Source of the DNA: Candidatus Gastranaerophilales bacterium
GTDB taxonomy: Bacteria; Cyanobacteriota; Vampirovibrionia; Gastranaerophilales; Gastranaerophilaceae
Direction: 5' to 3'
DNA: 37,419 nucleotides
Assembly: GCA_944324425.1 (NCBI GenBank)
Contig: CALUWE010000019.1
Span: 1 to 37,419 of the forward strand
Shown here: piece by piece, positions 16,798 to 25,071 of the stretch
How the letters are laid out: the number at the start of each line of letters is the position of its first letter
Numbering within the stretch: the first letter of the stretch is position 1
Notes under the pieces: model-generated
Told to the model about the DNA's origin: nothing
What the model saw: only the letters and a program-made list of their open reading frames with translations
The model's database searches: none
Position numbers and translations under genes: made by a program

Positions 16798-17850
16798 ATG
16801 AAAATAAAAATTTTGTCATTAATTTTAGCTTCTTTCTTTCTTTTTACAGGTGCATTTGCAAGGGAATTGACGCCTTCGGAGAGAGTTGCAAGGCAGAGCA
16901 TTTTGTATGCGACGGGAAGCAACTATTTGGAAAATGCTTATTATGCAGGCGGTAAAATTTTAAGGTGGAACAAAAGTGAATTTCCGATAAAAATTTATGT
17001 GGACAATTCGGTTAATGCGCCTAATTACTATATCTATGCTTTTATAAGGTCTGTTTTAATTTGGCAGTCATCTTTAAAAGATGTTTTGTCCATGAAATTT
17101 GTAAACAATGAAAGTGAAGCAAATATAGTTTTTAAAGTTATTGATAATAAAAAATTTATAAGACAAGTAAGAAAAAATGAAGAAACCACCTTGGCTTATA
17201 CGAGCCCTCAAGTTAAAAAGGGCAAATTGATAAAAATGTATATTTACGTATATGACAGGGACAGAAACAATAATTTTTACAAGCCCTATCAGGTTTTAAA
17301 TGTTGCAGTTCATGAATTCGGGCATGCGCTTGGTATTTCGGGGCATTCAAATGACCCGAGCAGCATTATGTATCCGCTTATGACGATTGGAAGCGAAAAA
17401 AAATCGGGCTTTATTTCAAGAACCGATATAAACACGGTTACCCTTTTGTATAAAGTTGTTCCGGATATTACGAACGGCGACAAAACAAAGGAAACAGGCA
17501 ATGTAAGGGCAGAAATTTTATTGGGTGATGAAGACGAAAGAGAAGCTATTGCAATAAAAAAGGCATTAGAGGAAGTAAGAATAAAGCCCAATGATTGTGC
17601 TTCAAGGCTAAAACTTGCCGTTTTATATGAAGAAAAGCAAGAATACCAAAAAATGTATCAATATATAAAAGAAGCGGAACCCTTGGCAAAAACAAGAGAT
17701 GAACTGTATTCAACCTATGTTGCATACTCCTATTATTATTATTCTCAAAAAAATAAACAAAATGCTAAACTGTATTTAAACAAGGCCCTGAACATCAAAA
17801 ATGATGGAAGTTTAAAGCCCCTTGAACAATATATAAACAGACTGAGATAA
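16798..17850 (+). CDS. Exported matrixin-like zinc metalloprotease with C-terminal TPR-like region
   Basis: 350 residues. The signal peptide is MKIKILSLILASFFLFTGA, with cleavage probably after AFA at residue 21. HEFGHALGISGHS at 172-184 is a metzincin-type zinc site; the third His is one position later than in the textbook HExxHxxGxxH, a spacing I recall from cyanobacterial and other bacterial matrixins. A Met-turn (SIMYP) follows about ten residues on. Residues about 250-345 are helical, with TPR-like ASRLKLAVLYEEKQEY and NAKLYLNKALNI. It probably cleaves proteins in the periplasm or outside. It starts three bases after atpC and so is likely co-transcribed with it. Confidence 0.87.
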   Translation: MKIKILSLILASFFLFTGAFARELTPSERVARQSILYATGSNYLENAYYAGGKILRWNKSEFPIKIYVDNSVNAPNYYIYAFIRSVLIWQSSLKDVLSMKFVNNESEANIVFKVIDNKKFIRQVRKNEETTLAYTSPQVKKGKLIKMYIYVYDRDRNNNFYKPYQVLNVAVHEFGHALGISGHSNDPSSIMYPLMTIGSEKKSGFISRTDINTVTLLYKVVPDITNGDKTKETGNVRAEILLGDEDEREAIAIKKALEEVRIKPNDCASRLKLAVLYEEKQEYQKMYQYIKEAEPLAKTRDELYSTYVAYSYYYYSQKNKQNAKLYLNKALNIKNDGSLKPLEQYINRLR

Positions 17851-17852
17851 AA

Positions 17853-17881
17853 TTTATATAATTATTAATTTATGATATAAT
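17853..17881 (+). promoter_or_regulatory. Putative rubredoxin/rubrerythrin promoter
   Basis: A perfect TATAAT at 17876-17881 lies 33 bases before the rubredoxin ATG; a weak TTTATA (17853-17858) at 17-base spacing may act as the -35. Confidence 0.4.
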
Positions 17882-17913
17882 TTTGTAATGACAATATAAG
17901 AAGGAGTAGAATT

Positions 17914-18057
17914 ATGGATAAATACGTTTGCACTGCTTGCATGTGGGTTTATGATCCTGCGGAAAACGACAATATAGCTTTTGAAGATTTGCCGGAAGAT
18001 TATGTATGCCCTGTTTGCGGCGTAGGCAAGGATATGTTTGAAAAAAGTGAAGACTAA
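17914..18057 (+). CDS. Rubredoxin
   Basis: 47 residues: starts [15 protein letters not shown], ends [16 protein letters not shown]. Two CxxC pairs (Cys6/Cys9 and Cys32/Cys35) bind one iron. [18 protein letters not shown] is the standard rubredoxin second half. Met replaces the Gly that normally follows the first CxxC (CTACM). AAGGAG lies eight bases upstream of ATG. It is a small electron carrier, probably feeding the rubrerythrin encoded 21 bases downstream for peroxide reduction. Confidence 0.93.
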   Translation: MDKYVCTACMWVYDPAENDNIAFEDLPEDYVCPVCGVGKDMFEKSED

Positions 18058-18078
18058 TTTTATTTAGGAGGATTTGAT

Positions 18079-18615
18079 ATGAAATTTGTTTGTACTGTTT
18101 GCGGATATGTTCATGAAGGCGATACACCGCCTGAAAAATGCCCCATTTGTAACGCAACAACTTTTAAAGAAGTTAAAGAAGGTGTTAAAACTTATGCTTG
18201 CGAACATGTTGTGGCAACAACAGAAGGTATAGACCCTGTTGTTGTTGAAGGCTTAAGAGCTAACTTTAACGGCGAATGCATGGAAGTCGGTATGTATCTT
18301 GCTATGAGCAGACAAGCTGAACGTGAAGGCTACCCTGAAATTGCGGAAGCATACAAAAGATATGCATTCGAAGAAGCTGAACATGCTGCAAAATTTGCCG
18401 AACTTTTAGGTGAAGTTTTAACTTCATCCACAAAGAAAAACCTTGAAATGAGAGCTGAAGCAGAACATGGCGCTTGCGAAGGCAAACTTGAAATTGCAAA
18501 AAGAGCAAAAGAATTAGGCTATGATGCAATCCATGATACCGTTCATGAAATGGCAAAAGATGAAGCTCGCCATGGCAGAGGTTTTGACGGCTTATTGAAA
18601 AGATATTTCAACTAG
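18079..18615 (+). CDS. Rubrerythrin with N-terminal rubredoxin domain (reverse rubrerythrin)
   Basis: 178 residues. A rubredoxin-type centre ([20 protein letters not shown]) occupies residues 4-23, ahead of a four-helix ferritin-like diiron domain with [40 protein letters not shown] and [10 protein letters not shown] supplying Glu and His ligands. Classic rubrerythrin has the domains in the opposite order; the reversed form is known from anaerobes such as Clostridium. It reduces hydrogen peroxide in the cytoplasm using electrons from rubredoxin and NAD(P)H. AGGAGG precedes the ATG. The terminator follows within 25 bases. Confidence 0.94.
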   Translation: MKFVCTVCGYVHEGDTPPEKCPICNATTFKEVKEGVKTYACEHVVATTEGIDPVVVEGLRANFNGECMEVGMYLAMSRQAEREGYPEIAEAYKRYAFEEAEHAAKFAELLGEVLTSSTKKNLEMRAEAEHGACEGKLEIAKRAKELGYDAIHDTVHEMAKDEARHGRGFDGLLKRYFN

Positions 18616-18636
18616 ATAAAGTCAGAAATATTTACT

Positions 18637-18666
18637 AAAAACTCCTTAATTAATTAAGGAGTTTTT
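18637..18666. terminator. Terminator between rubrerythrin and the CoA-transferase genes
   Basis: AACTCCTTAA and TTAAGGAGTT form a perfect self-complementary hairpin, followed by T6 on the plus strand. A-runs on the left also give a shorter T-run for the minus strand, so it may serve both converging transcripts. Confidence 0.88.
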
Positions 18667-18692
18667 TATTTGTTATGTTTTTGTAAAATTTG

Positions 18693-19376
18693 CTATACTT
18701 CCATAATTTTTAGGTCGGGGCTGATTTTAAAATCTGCAAAAACGGAAGCTTTAATATCATCAATTGTATACATCGGGTTAATTTCAATTAAAGTCATACC
18801 GCCGTTTTGAAATTCAAAAACCGCACGTTCCGTTACAATCATATCAACTTCTTTGTGAGCGGTTAAAGGCAATGTGCATTTTTTAACGATTTTAACCGTA
18901 CCTTTTGATAAGTGTTCCATTGCAATGATAACTTTTTTTGCACCAACAACCAAATCCATTGAGCCGCCAATGCCAGGAACAAATTTGTTCGGAATTAACC
19001 AGCTTGCAAGGCTTCCTTCTTCATCCACCTGAAGAGCGCCCAAAACTGTTACGTCAATATGACCGCCGCGCATCATCATGAAAGCCATTTCTGAATCAAA
19101 GAAGCTTGCTCCCCTTTTGATTCCAAAAGGAACGCCGCCTGAATTGATGATTTTTTTATCTACATATTCGCCTTCCGCTTTTTTGCCCAAACCTAAAACG
19201 CCGTTTTCCGAATGAATTATGATATTAACATCGCTTGGGATATAATTTGCAACTTCGTTTGGAAGGCCGATGCCTAAAGTTACAACGTTACCGTCTTTTA
19301 ATTCTTTTGCAACGCGCTTTGCAATTATTTCTCTCACTTTTTCTTTGGATAAAACAGTATCAACAACCGGTGCCAT
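18693..19376 (-). CDS. 3-oxoacid/butyrate-acetoacetate CoA-transferase subunit B
   Basis: 227 residues. The active-site glutamate is Glu57 in the family motif SENGVLGLG. The N-terminal IIAKRVAKELKDGNVVTLGIG and GGSMDLVVGAKKVIIAMEH fit the beta subunit of the Sco/Ato class. With subunit A it moves CoA between acetoacetate (or another 3-oxo- or short-chain acid) and a donor such as succinyl-CoA or acetyl-CoA; the substrate cannot be fixed from sequence. Its ATG directly abuts the stop of subunit A. Confidence 0.9.
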   Translation of the reverse strand: MAPVVDTVLSKEKVREIIAKRVAKELKDGNVVTLGIGLPNEVANYIPSDVNIIIHSENGVLGLGKKAEGEYVDKKIINSGGVPFGIKRGASFFDSEMAFMMMRGGHIDVTVLGALQVDEEGSLASWLIPNKFVPGIGGSMDLVVGAKKVIIAMEHLSKGTVKIVKKCTLPLTAHKEVDMIVTERAVFEFQNGGMTLIEINPMYTIDDIKASVFADFKISPDLKIMEV

Positions 19377-20030
19377 CTAGTTTTCTTCCTTATTTTCAAC
19401 AATGTAATCTATAAAAACGCCGGGGATAATAATTTCATTAGGGTTCAGGCAATCTACAATTTCATCTGCCTGAACAACAACGGTATCAGCTGCAGTTGCC
19501 ATTGTTTGGTTAAAATTCCTTGTTGTTCCCTCAAAAGAAACATTGCCGTATTTATCAACCGTTGTGCCGTATATAAAGGCTATGTCTGCCCCCAAGGGTT
19601 CTTCAAAAATATATTTTTTGCCTTTTACGGTCATGGTTTCTTTGCCGTCTTCTAAAATTGTGCCGACACCCGTTGGGGTTAAAATTCCGCCAAGGCCCGC
19701 ACCGTATGCTCTTATTTTTTCAACAAGCGTACCCATGGGTAAAATTTCAACTTCAATTTTTCCTTCCATCATTTTTTGCCCCGTTATAGGGTTTGTACCG
19801 ATGTGAGAAGTAATTATTTTTTTAACTTTGTCGGTTGCAATAAGTTTGCCTTTATCAACATTCGGGTATGATGTATCGTTTAAAACGAGTGTTAAATTAT
19901 CGGCATCCGTTTTAACAAGTTCGTCTATAATTTTATCCGGCGCACCGCAATCCAAAAAGCCGCCAATCATAACGGTTGAATTGCTTTTTACAAGTTTTGC
20001 CGCTTCTTTTGATGAAATAACCTTTTTCAA
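19377..20030 (-). CDS. 3-oxoacid/butyrate-acetoacetate CoA-transferase subunit A
   Basis: 217 residues from TTG at 20030, with AAGGA eight bases upstream. MIGGFLDCGAPDKIIDELV is the family CoA-binding N-terminus (usual GGFG.CG.P), and MEGKIEVEILPMGTLVEKIR and GLGGILTPTGVGT match the alpha subunit. It forms a heterotetramer with subunit B, encoded immediately downstream with no gap. The pair would allow use or formation of short-chain acyl-CoAs in an anaerobic metabolism. Confidence 0.9.
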   Translation of the reverse strand: MKKVISSKEAAKLVKSNSTVMIGGFLDCGAPDKIIDELVKTDADNLTLVLNDTSYPNVDKGKLIATDKVKKIITSHIGTNPITGQKMMEGKIEVEILPMGTLVEKIRAYGAGLGGILTPTGVGTILEDGKETMTVKGKKYIFEEPLGADIAFIYGTTVDKYGNVSFEGTTRNFNQTMATAADTVVVQADEIVDCLNPNEIIIPGVFIDYIVENKEEN

Positions 20031-20093
20031 AATAACATCCTTAAAAATTGATTATTACAATATTATCATACAAAATATTTTTTTAACAGTATA

Positions 20094-21419
20094 TTAATTT
20101 TCTTCGCCTGAATCTTTGGGCAATTGTTTTTGAGTGTTAGTTATTTCGCCTTTTTCGTTATAAAAGGTGGTTTGCACAGTGCCGTCGTCATAAATTCTTT
20201 TTGTGATATTTCTCTTGCCTGTTTTTGGGTCAAATACGTCAATTTGTTTTATTTTATATTCTTTGCCTTGTCTTTGAATTAATAAAGAGGTGGCCTTATT
20301 TTGATAATTTGTATAGACATCCATAAAAATTGAATTTTTGCCGAATTCTTTAATTTCTGCGGCACATTGTTTTTCATAGCTTACAATTAAAGAAGGTAGG
20401 GGCTGCTTTCCGTTATATTCTTCTGCGGCATAGCGTTTTTTAGTAATGCCGTCATAGTATATGTGCCTGTTTCCTTTTATGTCTCTTATTGTATGAGGGT
20501 GCTCTTCGTACATAAATTTTCTGACAGGGCCTGCCCCTTGACTGTAATCCGTTGTTTTAAATTCATAATCGCGCACTTTTGGGTGTCCGTCTTTGTCGGT
20601 AAAGGCAACTCTTTCTTCTGATGTTGCATACGGAACTTTATTTTCACTATCAAGGTAGGTTACGTTTTCTTCGCGTGATTTATATATTTTGCGGTTTTTG
20701 TCGTAAAAAACGGTTCTTCTGTCTGCTAATCTTGTTCCGTCTTTTGAAACGGTGTTGAATGAAGTTTCCTGAACTTTTCCGTTTACAATTAAACTTAGCC
20801 TTGTGGTGTATCCGAATAAATTTTTAAATTCTTCACTAACGTCGGTTTGTTCTCTGTAAGGCGTTATACCGTCCGGCTCATATTCTCTTTGTACGGTCAT
20901 AACAACGGTATTGTCGCTTCCGCTTTTATATCCGATTAAGGAAGTATGAAGCAATTTGCCTTCGGGGCTGTAATCTTCCGAATATTCTACGTCATTAGCT
21001 TCGTTTGTCCAAACAATTGTTTTGCCGTTGTATGTGTTTTTAAATTCAGAATTTTTCTTAAAATGAATGAATATATCATCCATATCGTCTCTTTGACTCC
21101 AAGCAAGGCTCATGGATGTTTTTTTGCCGTCATGGTATGTGGATATAAGCTGCATATTTTTGGAATCGTTAACTATTCTGCCCGAATACGGAATTCCTTT
21201 CGGGCCTTTTGCAAAGCCAAAATCCAAACTGCCGCCTTGTTTGGTAAAGCTTGATTCTTCAACAGGTACAAAATTAAATGTGTTTGAGCCGAATGACGGG
21301 CAGTTATTTAAATTTACGGTTGTTTGCGTATGGCTTTGATTTTGTGCTGCAGTGTTGTTTTTACTTTTTGAATATTGAATTTTATAGTTTGGGGTTAGTG
21401 AAATTTTTGATATGTACAT
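20094..21419 (-). CDS. Large hypothetical protein with repeated beta-hairpin (YD/MORN-like) pattern
   Basis: 441 residues, function not recognised. No signal peptide. The N-terminal 45 residues are polar and Asn/Gln/Ser-rich (ISLTPNYKIQYSKSKNN) and end in CPSFGSN. The rest consists of loosely repeated short strands with aromatic and Asp-Gly turns (YHDGKKTS, YSPEGKLLH, YEPDGITPY, FYDKNRKIY, FTDKDGHPK, IYDDGTVQTTFYNEKGEI), as in YD/MORN_2-like repeat proteins. I recall similar low-complexity leaders ending in a PSFG/FG motif in gut Melainabacteria proteins, but this is memory, not a search. It is 63 bases upstream of the CoA-transferase genes with no obvious link. The ribosome-binding site is weak. 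Confidence 0.7.
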   Translation of the reverse strand: MYISKISLTPNYKIQYSKSKNNTAAQNQSHTQTTVNLNNCPSFGSNTFNFVPVEESSFTKQGGSLDFGFAKGPKGIPYSGRIVNDSKNMQLISTYHDGKKTSMSLAWSQRDDMDDIFIHFKKNSEFKNTYNGKTIVWTNEANDVEYSEDYSPEGKLLHTSLIGYKSGSDNTVVMTVQREYEPDGITPYREQTDVSEEFKNLFGYTTRLSLIVNGKVQETSFNTVSKDGTRLADRRTVFYDKNRKIYKSREENVTYLDSENKVPYATSEERVAFTDKDGHPKVRDYEFKTTDYSQGAGPVRKFMYEEHPHTIRDIKGNRHIYYDGITKKRYAAEEYNGKQPLPSLIVSYEKQCAAEIKEFGKNSIFMDVYTNYQNKATSLLIQRQGKEYKIKQIDVFDPKTGKRNITKRIYDDGTVQTTFYNEKGEITNTQKQLPKDSGEEN

Positions 21420-21497
21420 AATATTGCTTTCATTGTTTCGGACGTTTGGTATAAAACCTCTGAAAAAAAATTTTTTCTAATGAAACGGTTAATAAAT

Positions 21498-21526
21498 TTG
21501 AATTAAACTTTATTTGATTGTAGAAT
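21498..21526 (+). promoter_or_regulatory. mlaE promoter predicting a leaderless transcript
   Basis: TTGAAT (21498-21503), 17-base spacer, TAGAAT (21521-21526). The mlaE ATG begins only eight bases after the -10 ends, where transcription should start, and no Shine-Dalgarno is present. Confidence 0.6.
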
Positions 21527-21533
21527 TAAAGCC

Positions 21534-22274
21534 ATGATTTCTTTTTTAGGAAAATGTGTTCAAAATTTTATTGATGCCGTTAAATACACGTTTAAGGGAA
21601 ACGTTACCTTTAAAAGTGTTATATCGCAGGCTGCAATAATCGGGTTCGATTCTTTAGGCATTTGCTTGATGATAGTAATTATTGCATCATCAGTTATTGC
21701 GCTTCAGGTTTCAAAGCAGTTTTTATTGTCTGGCGCTGATGATTATATAGGCGGCTTTTTGGGAATTGCTTTGATTAGAGAGATTGCCCCCGGGTTTGCG
21801 GCGCTTGCCATGGGTGCAAGAGCAGGAACCGCAATAACCGCGCAAATTGCTAACATGAAGGTAACATCACAGGTAAATGCAATGAAAGTTTTGGGTGTTG
21901 ACCCTGTCGGATATTATTTTGCGCCAAGGATAATAGCGGCCTCTTTCAGCTGCCTTTTTGTTGTTATTTTGGCAGAATTTTTGGGAGTTTTAGGCGGGAT
22001 GGTTGTTTCTTATTATTCAATAGACCTTCACCCGAACAGATACTTAAATTCCGTTTGGCTTATGTTTAATACAAAAGATATTTATATAAGCCTTTTAAAA
22101 GGGTTTTTATTCGGCGGAATTATTGCAACTGTTTGCGCCACGGTCGGTTATGAAACAGAGGGCGGCGCAAAAAATGTCGGTGATTCAACCACAAAATCCG
22201 CAATTTTGTGCACGGTTTATCTGCTTTTAGCGGATCTTTTGGTGGGTTTTTTATTTTATGCGAGCAACCCTTAG
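21534..22274 (+). CDS. mlaE: MlaE-family ABC lipid-transport permease
   Basis: 246 residues with five or six membrane segments. IALIREIAPGFAALAMGARAG and IANMKVTSQVNAMKVLGVDP are the conserved MlaE (YrbE/TGD1) core and coupling region, and GGMVVSYYSIDLHP also fits. In the inner membrane MlaE works with the MlaF ATPase and an MCE-domain protein (MlaD) to move phospholipids between membranes. Those partners are not next to it here, so they must be elsewhere. It lies convergent to the thioredoxin-like gene with a single base between their stops. Confidence 0.92.
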   Translation: MISFLGKCVQNFIDAVKYTFKGNVTFKSVISQAAIIGFDSLGICLMIVIIASSVIALQVSKQFLLSGADDYIGGFLGIALIREIAPGFAALAMGARAGTAITAQIANMKVTSQVNAMKVLGVDPVGYYFAPRIIAASFSCLFVVILAEFLGVLGGMVVSYYSIDLHPNRYLNSVWLMFNTKDIYISLLKGFLFGGIIATVCATVGYETEGGAKNVGDSTTKSAILCTVYLLLADLLVGFLFYASNP

Positions 22275-22275
22275 A

Positions 22276-22743
22276 TTATTTTACAAATTCAAGGAATTTT
22301 GCTTTTAAAACATCAAACGCAAAAGGCGAAAGAAGGTCCATAGGCGAAATAAATTCTTTTTTGTCTTCTTTAACCAAATAAACCGTCGGATATCCTTCAA
22401 CTTTGTATTCTTTTAAATATTCTCTGTTTCTTGGGTCTTCCGCGTTTACATATGCAACGGCATATTCTTTTTTAATTTTTCTGTCTTTTGTTAATTTTTT
22501 AAATGTCGGAGCCAATTTTTGGCAATAGCGGCACCAATCCGTGTAAAACCAGACAATAACAGGTTTTTTGGTTGAGAGTGCTTTTTCCATGGATTGACCC
22601 TTGTCATAATCTTTTGAAATTACTACGGGTCTGTTTTGAATTGTTTCTATAACATTGTCAGATACCAGATATAAAAGCATACCCGTATTTACCAAAGAGA
22701 TAATAAGTGTTGTTATAATTAGTGATGAGAGTTTTTTCTTCAT
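22276..22743 (-). CDS. Membrane-anchored thioredoxin-like protein
   Basis: 155 residues. An N-terminal membrane segment (about residues 6-28) acts as an uncleaved anchor or signal. It is followed by a thioredoxin fold with WFYTDWCRYCQKLAPTFKKL (redox pair Cys71/Cys74) and the cis-Pro loop VEGYPTVYLV. It probably acts on periplasmic disulfides as a reductase or oxidase; the CRYC active site does not decide which. It follows the SEC-C protein gene by 10 bases in the same operon. Confidence 0.87.
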   Translation of the reverse strand: MKKKLSSLIITTLIISLVNTGMLLYLVSDNVIETIQNRPVVISKDYDKGQSMEKALSTKKPVIVWFYTDWCRYCQKLAPTFKKLTKDRKIKKEYAVAYVNAEDPRNREYLKEYKVEGYPTVYLVKEDKKEFISPMDLLSPFAFDVLKAKFLEFVK

Positions 22744-22753
22744 TTTATTTTCC

Positions 22754-24010
22754 TTAACTATTCATACAGCATTTTTTATATTTTTTGCCGCTTCCGCATG
22801 GGCAGGGGTCATTTCTGCCGACATTTTCAAATTTATTTTCTTTTTCTTCTTTTTTATTTAATATTTTTGAAAAAGTTTTTGAATTGTATAAAACAGAAAC
22901 GGATGAAAACCTTAAATTGTCTTTATATTCTTCTTTATAGATCTCAATTGCTTCTTTAATATTTTGAAAATTGCAGCCTGTTATTTTGTTTATAATTTCA
23001 ACGAAATTTGTATATTCTTCAGCTTTTTTAATTAAAAGTGCAGGCGGAATTCTGTCGTCTGTCAGAATGTATTTTATACATTCTTTTGCGCTGTTGTTTT
23101 CATAGCTGCCGGTTTTTAAAATTGAATTCAGGGTTCCTAAAAACGGAATTACAAAAACACCTGCGGCTGAATCTGAAAACAGGCCTATATCATAGGTTTT
23201 TTCACTGTTTGAAAAACCGCTTACGGCATTTTCCATAAAATTTTCATTTTCAAATTCTTTAACTTCAAAGAAATTGTAATCGCCGTTATAGGGTTCAAAT
23301 TTAACTTTTTCGTCAGTTTTTCCCAAGTGATACAAATAGAAGTCGTTTAAAATGCGGTCAACCTCTTGGTTTGAAACAATAATTTCATTATTGTTAAAAC
23401 ATTCAATAAACGAAGAATCAAAGCTTGCATTTGATTTCTTAATTTCCAAAAGCTTGTTTTTATTGTTTAACACTGCAATTTTCGGGTTTTTAATTATTGC
23501 TTTAACGGTTTCTAAATTTGCGGAATATTCCTTGAACTGGCTTATTACATCGAAAATCTCAAGCAGATAAAAATTGTTATCAAGTTCAAAAACCCTCGCT
23601 TTTATGAAATCATAGAGCCCTATTCCTCTTAAGCTTGTGGTTTTTACCAAGGGAATTAAGGTATATTTGCTTTCTTGCGCCGTGTCATATACATCGAACG
23701 AATTTTTGGAAATTTTTTCTGTTTTAAAAACGGAAATATAACTTGTTTTAAGTGCTTCAACCGTTCTTTTGTCGCAGGTCGGAGTTTTTTCAATGAAATA
23801 ATCAAGAACTCTTTTCCCTGTTTCAATTTTGCCTTCTAAAATGTAATCTATTAAAATGTCGTTTAATTCGGATTCTCTATGAATTTCGATTTTGTTTTTA
23901 ATTAAATAATTTTCAAACTCTTTGCTTAAGGGTTCGTCTTTTACAATAAAATCTATTAAAGAATCCATGGTCTTACTTATAAGTTCCGTTGTTTCTATAA
24001 TTGCAGGCAT
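22754..24010 (-). CDS. SEC-C motif protein of unknown function
   Basis: 418 residues. The C-terminal NVGRNDPCPCGSGKKYKKCC is a SEC-C zinc motif (CxCx8CC), as on the SecA tail, which binds zinc and can contact SecB or ribosomes. The other ~395 residues are not recognised: helical, acidic, no membrane segment. Repeated N-terminal helices (DFIVKDEPLSKEFENYLIKN, DYILEGKIETGKRVLDYFIE) hint at an alpha-solenoid. The motif is common on otherwise unrelated proteins, so it does not reveal a function. The gene sits five bases after tlyA and before the thioredoxin-like gene. Confidence 0.82.
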   Translation of the reverse strand: MPAIIETTELISKTMDSLIDFIVKDEPLSKEFENYLIKNKIEIHRESELNDILIDYILEGKIETGKRVLDYFIEKTPTCDKRTVEALKTSYISVFKTEKISKNSFDVYDTAQESKYTLIPLVKTTSLRGIGLYDFIKARVFELDNNFYLLEIFDVISQFKEYSANLETVKAIIKNPKIAVLNNKNKLLEIKKSNASFDSSFIECFNNNEIIVSNQEVDRILNDFYLYHLGKTDEKVKFEPYNGDYNFFEVKEFENENFMENAVSGFSNSEKTYDIGLFSDSAAGVFVIPFLGTLNSILKTGSYENNSAKECIKYILTDDRIPPALLIKKAEEYTNFVEIINKITGCNFQNIKEAIEIYKEEYKDNLRFSSVSVLYNSKTFSKILNKKEEKENKFENVGRNDPCPCGSGKKYKKCCMNS

Positions 24011-24015
24011 ATATT

Positions 24016-24798
24016 CTATATTTCTCCCCTTTTAAAATAAATTAAATATTCGGTATTACCCTGTTTTGCGCCTTGAATCGGTGATTTTATAACTCCTTGA
24101 AAATCAAGCCCTAAGTTTTTGGCGTATTCTTTAATATCTTCTATTATTTTATTATGAACTTTTTCATCTCTTACAACTCCGCCTTTTTGAATCTCTTCTC
24201 TTTTTGCTTCAAATTGCGGTTTAATTAAAAACACATATTCCGAGTTTTGTTTTGTAAAATTAATTATGTTATCCAAAACTTTTTTAATTGAAATAAAGGA
24301 TAAATCCATACTCATAAAATCAGGCATTTCATCATCATTCATTGTTTCGCAATCAAAAATATCAAAAAATGAACAATTTCTTACATTTGTTTTTTCTTTT
24401 GAAATAACCCTTTTGTCTTCCCTTAATTTCCATGCCAGTTGGTTGTAGCCGACATCAATCGCATAAACTTTTTTAGCGCCGAATTGCAGCATGCAATCAG
24501 TGAACCCACCTGTGGAAGCGCCCATATCAATGCAAATTCTGTCTTTTAAACTTATATTAAAGGCTTTTATTGCCCCTTCCAATTTTAAGCCGCCACGAGA
24601 AACATAGGGCATAACTTTTATTTCAATTTTTTCTTTGGAATCGGGATTAAAAAGTTTGTCGGGGTCAAATTGTTCTCCCGCTTTATCAACAATTTTTTCC
24701 CCTATTTTAACGTTGCCTGCTAAAATTGCGGCAGAGGCTGCATTTTTGGTTTCAAAATATCCTTTTTCAAAAAGTATTAAATCAAGGCGTTTTTTCAT
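24016..24798 (-). CDS. tlyA: TlyA-family rRNA 2'-O-methyltransferase
   Basis: 260 residues. An S4 RNA-binding domain (residues 1-60: RLDLILFEKGYFETKNAASA) is followed by YVSRGGLKLEGAIK and an FtsJ-type methyltransferase with the SAM motif CIDMGASTGGFTDCML. TlyA methylates ribose in 16S and/or 23S rRNA; the name hemolysin in databases is historical. The ATG overlaps the stop of the 86-residue gene (ATGA, 24795-24798). Confidence 0.93.
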   Translation of the reverse strand: MKKRLDLILFEKGYFETKNAASAAILAGNVKIGEKIVDKAGEQFDPDKLFNPDSKEKIEIKVMPYVSRGGLKLEGAIKAFNISLKDRICIDMGASTGGFTDCMLQFGAKKVYAIDVGYNQLAWKLREDKRVISKEKTNVRNCSFFDIFDCETMNDDEMPDFMSMDLSFISIKKVLDNIINFTKQNSEYVFLIKPQFEAKREEIQKGGVVRDEKVHNKIIEDIKEYAKNLGLDFQGVIKSPIQGAKQGNTEYLIYFKRGEI

Positions 24799-25055
24799 TT
24801 TTGAATATACATTTCTTCTTGCAGAGCGCAGCCTGTAATCTCAGATGTTACAAACGTTACTTTTTTAACAGGGCCATTTGCTTCAATTTCAAAAACTCTC
24901 GGCGCTTGAGGGCTTCTTATTAAATTTTGAACATTTTCATAAACTTTTATCGGGTCATCCAAATATAAAATAACAGGTGCTATTGACCCTTTAACAAATA
25001 CAACGAACGCTGTTTTTTGAGTAACTTGCTGATTATTAAATTGTTGTTGTGCCAT
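24795..25055 (-). CDS. Hypothetical protein, 86 residues, coupled to tlyA
   Basis: Not recognised. A Gln/Asn-rich start (MAQQQFNNQQVTQKT) is followed by alternating strands (AFVVFVKGSIAPVILYLDD, VTFVTSEITGCAL) around one helix (IKVYENVQNLIRS), a compact alpha/beta fold with one Cys. No signal or membrane segment. It lies 16 bases after tatD and overlaps tlyA by four bases, so it is an in-operon gene translated with a methyltransferase. The length and clean coupling argue for a real protein. Confidence 0.72.
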   Translation of the reverse strand: MAQQQFNNQQVTQKTAFVVFVKGSIAPVILYLDDPIKVYENVQNLIRSPQAPRVFEIEANGPVKKVTFVTSEITGCALQEEMYIQK

Positions 25056-25071
25056 TTTTATAATTCCTTAT

